From the NCBI GenBank assembly GCA_017543725.1, contig JAFYFO010000182.1:1-9849 (forward strand): DNA of 9,849 bases. Reading direction: 5' to 3'. Positions within the stretch are counted from its first letter, which is position 1. Each line of letters starts with the position of its first letter. The stretch comes from Eubacterium sp. GTDB taxonomy: Bacteria; Bacillota; Clostridia; Oscillospirales; Acutalibacteraceae. Under the pieces are notes generated by a model. It was not told the DNA's origin and searched no databases. It saw only the letters and a list, made by a program, of their open reading frames with translations. Below are positions 7,578 through 9,849 of this stretch, in pieces. A program made the translations under genes and the position numbers.

Positions 7578-9332
7578 ATGGGAAACATATTTGGATTTAT
7601 CGGAAAAGGAAACGCAAAAGATATCATTATTTCGGGATTAAACCAGTTGAGCGGAAAATGCGAATCCTCGGGAATTGTTTTAAAGGAAGAAGAAAAGTTC
7701 ACCGCCGTTAAAACTAAGGGAGGAGCGAGCGAACTTGCTTCAAAAATATCGAAATCGGATATTCCTGCGACGGCAGGTCTGGCGCAGTGCTGCGAGGATT
7801 TGCGATATAAAGCCTCAAGCGTTTTTGCGCCGCCATCTTTCAGCGACCTTTTTGCCGTTTGCTCAGACGGTGAAATTGAAAATTTTGATGCCCTTGTTTC
7901 ACAAATTCAAGCCCCCTTCCCCGTTGCCTCAAATGAAGATTTGATTCTGGCGCTTCTTAGCGTCAACGGCAATAAAAAAGGTTCTGAATTATTGCAGAAA
8001 GTTTCAGAACTTATAAGGGGCGATATCAATATTGCATTCATATCCCTGAAAGAAGAAGCAATCTACTGCAGGGGCGGACTGAAAAAACTGATAATCGGAT
8101 TTTCAAAATACGGATGCTTTGTTTCAAGCGAACTTTCAGCGCTGACGGGCTTTTGCGAAAAATATGCGCTTCTCGGCGAAAACGAATACGCGCGCCTTTC
8201 AAAAGATAAAATTTCTTTCTTTGATTCAAGGCAGAAAAAAATAAAAAAGACCTTTATGAGCGTTCCTGCCCAAAGATTGATTTTAAGCGAAATACCACCT
8301 GAAAAAGAACTTTATAATCTTCCGATTGCAGTTAAAAGAACTCTTGCGAATTTTGTTGAAAACGGCGAAATGAAATTTGATTATCTTAAATTCAGCAACA
8401 GATATTCGGAAAGAATAAACAAAATCATTGTTATCGGAAGCAACGGCTCAATAAGCACAGCGCGCTGTGCAGTCAGCCTTTTTGAAACCTATTTTGCCCT
8501 GACAAGCGTTTGCAAAGCGCCCGGCGAATTTCTTTCATCATATTCTCCGCTTGATAAAGGAACTCTGGTAGTCGCGATTTCAAAAAACGGCGAAGAAAGA
8601 AAAATACTGCAATGCTGCCGAAAAGCAAAACAGCACCGCGCGAAAATTCTTGCGCTGACCAATAATCCGTTTTCGGCGCTGTCAAGGGAGAGTGATTTTC
8701 CCGTTTTTGTTCCTGCAGAGCGCAAATCGCTTGAACTTAGCGTTTTTGAATGTGTTTCAAACTATCTTGCCCTGATCCTCTTTTCAATTTATATCGGCAG
8801 AAAAATTCAAACCGTTTCACCCCTCTATCTCGGAGTCAGTTTGAAAATGGCTGAAATGCTTCCCGGAATTCTCTCCTCGATTGCGGGAAATAATTCAAAC
8901 GGAGAAAGCGCCGCTTTGCTCATTCGTGAGAGCGAAAATATTTTCGTTTGCGGCGGCGATTCTTTTTCGGATGAAACGGCAAAATTCCTGCGCGAAAAGG
9001 CAAATAAAAACGCCTCTGCCGTTTCTCTCGATGAATTAACTGAATATCCGCAAAACCTGCTTGAAAACTCTGCGCTATTAGCGCTGTTTTATGACGGCGA
9101 AAATGCGCGCCATTTCAAATCGGATTTGAAAAAAATAAAAAACAGCGGCGCCAAAATCATTATAATAACAAGCGAGAGCGCAAAAGAACACTTTGCAGAA
9201 TATGAAAATCTTATAACTTTTGCCGACACTCTTCCTGTTTTCAATCCCATCCCCTGCATTGCCTGCGCTTATAAAATCGCACTTCTGGCAAGCACGCGTG
9301 AAAATGAAACAAGAAAAGAACAATCAGCATAG
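7578..9332 (+). CDS. GlmS-like protein (glutaminase-like plus two SIS domains), probable pseudoenzyme
   Basis: 584 residues that follow glucosamine-6-phosphate synthase from end to end. The N-terminal part (1-230) tracks the class II glutaminase: MGNIFGFIGKGNAKDII against MCGIVGYIGK.., AVCSDGEIENFDAL (93-106) against AVVHNGIIENY.EL, and KLIIGFSKYGCFVSSELSAL (170-189) against PLVIGLG...ASD..AL. Two sugar-isomerase (SIS) domains follow (about 280-410 and 453-570). The catalytic residues are gone: the nucleophile Cys after Met is Gly, TRWATHG reads AQCCEDL, SQSGET reads SKNGEE (335-340), CGTSY reads IGSNG, the E..K..E triad and the KHGP His of the second SIS domain are not found, and the C-tail carrying the catalytic Lys (LAKSVTVE) is replaced by a charged tail. 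The frame is intact and the ribosome site is good. It is cotranscribed with spoIIE. The fold call is firm; the function is unknown, with sensing or scaffolding the likeliest guess. Confidence 0.85.
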   Translation: MGNIFGFIGKGNAKDIIISGLNQLSGKCESSGIVLKEEEKFTAVKTKGGASELASKISKSDIPATAGLAQCCEDLRYKASSVFAPPSFSDLFAVCSDGEIENFDALVSQIQAPFPVASNEDLILALLSVNGNKKGSELLQKVSELIRGDINIAFISLKEEAIYCRGGLKKLIIGFSKYGCFVSSELSALTGFCEKYALLGENEYARLSKDKISFFDSRQKKIKKTFMSVPAQRLILSEIPPEKELYNLPIAVKRTLANFVENGEMKFDYLKFSNRYSERINKIIVIGSNGSISTARCAVSLFETYFALTSVCKAPGEFLSSYSPLDKGTLVVAISKNGEERKILQCCRKAKQHRAKILALTNNPFSALSRESDFPVFVPAERKSLELSVFECVSNYLALILFSIYIGRKIQTVSPLYLGVSLKMAEMLPGILSSIAGNNSNGESAALLIRESENIFVCGGDSFSDETAKFLREKANKNASAVSLDELTEYPQNLLENSALLALFYDGENARHFKSDLKKIKNSGAKIIIITSESAKEHFAEYENLITFADTLPVFNPIPCIACAYKIALLASTRENETRKEQSA

Positions 9333-9346
9333 CCAAAGCAAGTTAA

Positions 9347-9361
9347 ATATTCGTTGAATAT
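9347..9361. repeat. Short perfect palindrome over the transporter -35 box
   Basis: ATATTC (9347-9352) and GAATAT (9356-9361) flank GTT, and the right arm covers the -35 hexamer of the next promoter. Its position suits a repressor operator. Six-base arms in AT-rich DNA can arise by chance, so support is weak. There is no U-run, so it is not a terminator. Confidence 0.3.
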
Positions 9362-9382
9362 AGAAAGGAAATGTGATAGAAT
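9354..9382 (+). promoter_or_regulatory. Sigma-A-type promoter of the transporter gene
   Basis: TTGAAT (9354-9359) and TAGAAT (9377-9382) are separated by 17 bases, with a predicted start near 9389 and a leader of about 27 bases. It follows the GlmS-like stop by only 21 bases, and no hairpin with a U-run lies between, so readthrough from the spoIIE transcript is also possible. Confidence 0.7.
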
Positions 9383-9403
9383 AGTATTAAGATTTTGTTT
9401 AAA

Positions 9404-9409
9404 GGGGAG
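9404..9409 (+). promoter_or_regulatory. Strong ribosome binding site of the transporter gene
   Basis: GGGGAG within AAAGGGGAG, six bases before the ATG at 9416. It fixes the start of a gene that runs off the window. Confidence 0.8.
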
Positions 9410-9415
9410 AAATTT

Positions 9416-9849
9416 ATGGCAGATAACGGTATTAAGCAAAAAGCAAAAACGCTTTCCGATAATGTTCGGTATTATTGGAAAGAGCCTCCGATTGGCAAAT
9501 ATATGCCTTTCAAAGAAGTTATTTCCTATGCTTTCGGCGGAATTGGCGCATATTTCATCATTCAACTCGGCTCAACGCTTATTGTCAGCACAACCAATAT
9601 CATTGTCAGCAATGCAATCGGAGTCGGACCGAAACACTCCTATATCATCTATCTCATTGCAACCCTGCTAAACATTCCGCTGACGGCAATCAGGGCAAAT
9701 ATGGTTGACAACACCCGAGGAAAAGGCGGAAAATACCGACCCTATCTGATTTCAATGGGAATTCCGACAACGCTTATTGCGCTGATATATGTCTGGTTCC
9801 CGTATGAAACGATGTACAACCTGTTTCCCGGCAAAATCTTTAATTATGA
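9416..9849 (+). CDS. GPH/MFS_2-type sugar:cation symporter, 3'-truncated by window end
   Basis: The first 144 residues of a membrane transporter; the frame is still open at the last base. Members of this family (MelB and relatives, usually about 450-500 residues) bring glycosides, pentosides or hexuronides into the cell with Na+ or H+. After a hydrophilic N-terminus of about 30 residues (IGKYMPFKEVISYAFGG), hydrophobic helices lie at about 36-65, 75-94 and 109-128. Between the second and third lies MVDNTRGKGGKYRPYLI (96-112), which matches the D-x-T-R-x-x-x-G-x-x-R-P-Y/W loop motif of this family. It has its own promoter and a strong ribosome site. The substrate cannot be told from this part. 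Together with the intracellular GH3 enzyme it suggests import of a beta-glycoside before cleavage, though the two genes are 4 kb apart and not in one operon. Confidence 0.85.
   Translation, partial: MADNGIKQKAKTLSDNVRYYWKEPPIGKYMPFKEVISYAFGGIGAYFIIQLGSTLIVSTTNIIVSNAIGVGPKHSYIIYLIATLLNIPLTAIRANMVDNTRGKGGKYRPYLISMGIPTTLIALIYVWFPYETMYNLFPGKIFNY

Noticed and set aside
7578..9332. Active glutamine--fructose-6-phosphate aminotransferase (glmS).
   Set aside because: The nucleophile Cys, glutaminase Arg/Trp/His motif, SIS phosphate-binding motif and C-terminal catalytic tail are all altered or missing.
7578..9332. Decaying glmS pseudogene.
   Set aside because: The frame is uninterrupted over 584 codons with a normal ribosome site and codon use like its neighbours, so constraint seems retained.
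9354..9671. 105-residue reading frame beginning inside the transporter promoter.
   Set aside because: It is out of frame with the well-supported transporter start at 9416, begins in the -35 box and has no recognisable protein features.

Overview
The window looks like chromosomal DNA of an endospore-forming, anaerobic Clostridia bacterium, plausibly a gut or rumen member of the Oscillospiraceae/Ruminococcus or Lachnospiraceae type. The pointers are a recognisable spoIIE gene, a family 3 glycoside hydrolase with the swapped domain order first described from Ruminococcus and Butyrivibrio, A/G-rich ribosome binding sites, sigma-A-like promoters and moderately AT-rich codon use. The taxonomic placement is inference. 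No RNA gene, insertion sequence, CRISPR array or prophage gene was seen, and the largest gap between genes is 173 bases.

Left block (2-2783, + strand): three closely spaced genes, probably one transcript that starts before the window. They are an MscS-type mechanosensitive channel cut by the left edge (it reads open from base 2, not from the first ATG at 113), a single-pass membrane protein of unknown role with a Cys-containing outer domain, and a soluble family 2 glycosyltransferase. A strong hairpin at 2789-2819 ends this block and, read on the other strand, also ends the gene that faces it.

Middle (2829-5288, - strand): a cytoplasmic 819-residue beta-glycosidase of family GH3 with circularly permuted domains. 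A 173-base divergent intergenic region (5289-5461) holds a near-consensus promoter in each direction and a candidate operator inside the hydrolase promoter.

Right block (5462-9332, + strand): a compact SpoIIE phosphatase, then, four bases after its stop, a 584-residue protein that follows the whole architecture of glucosamine-6-phosphate synthase (GlmS) but has lost essentially all the catalytic residues of both halves. This apparently constrained, translationally coupled GlmS pseudoenzyme behind a sporulation phosphatase is the most unusual item here. It could be a sugar-phosphate or cell-wall-precursor sensor for sporulation, but that role is inference only.

Right edge (9416-9849, + strand): the start of a sugar:cation symporter of the GPH/MFS_2 type, with its own promoter and a small palindrome over the -35 box, cut by the window end. 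With the GH3 enzyme it suggests uptake of a glycoside followed by hydrolysis inside the cell.
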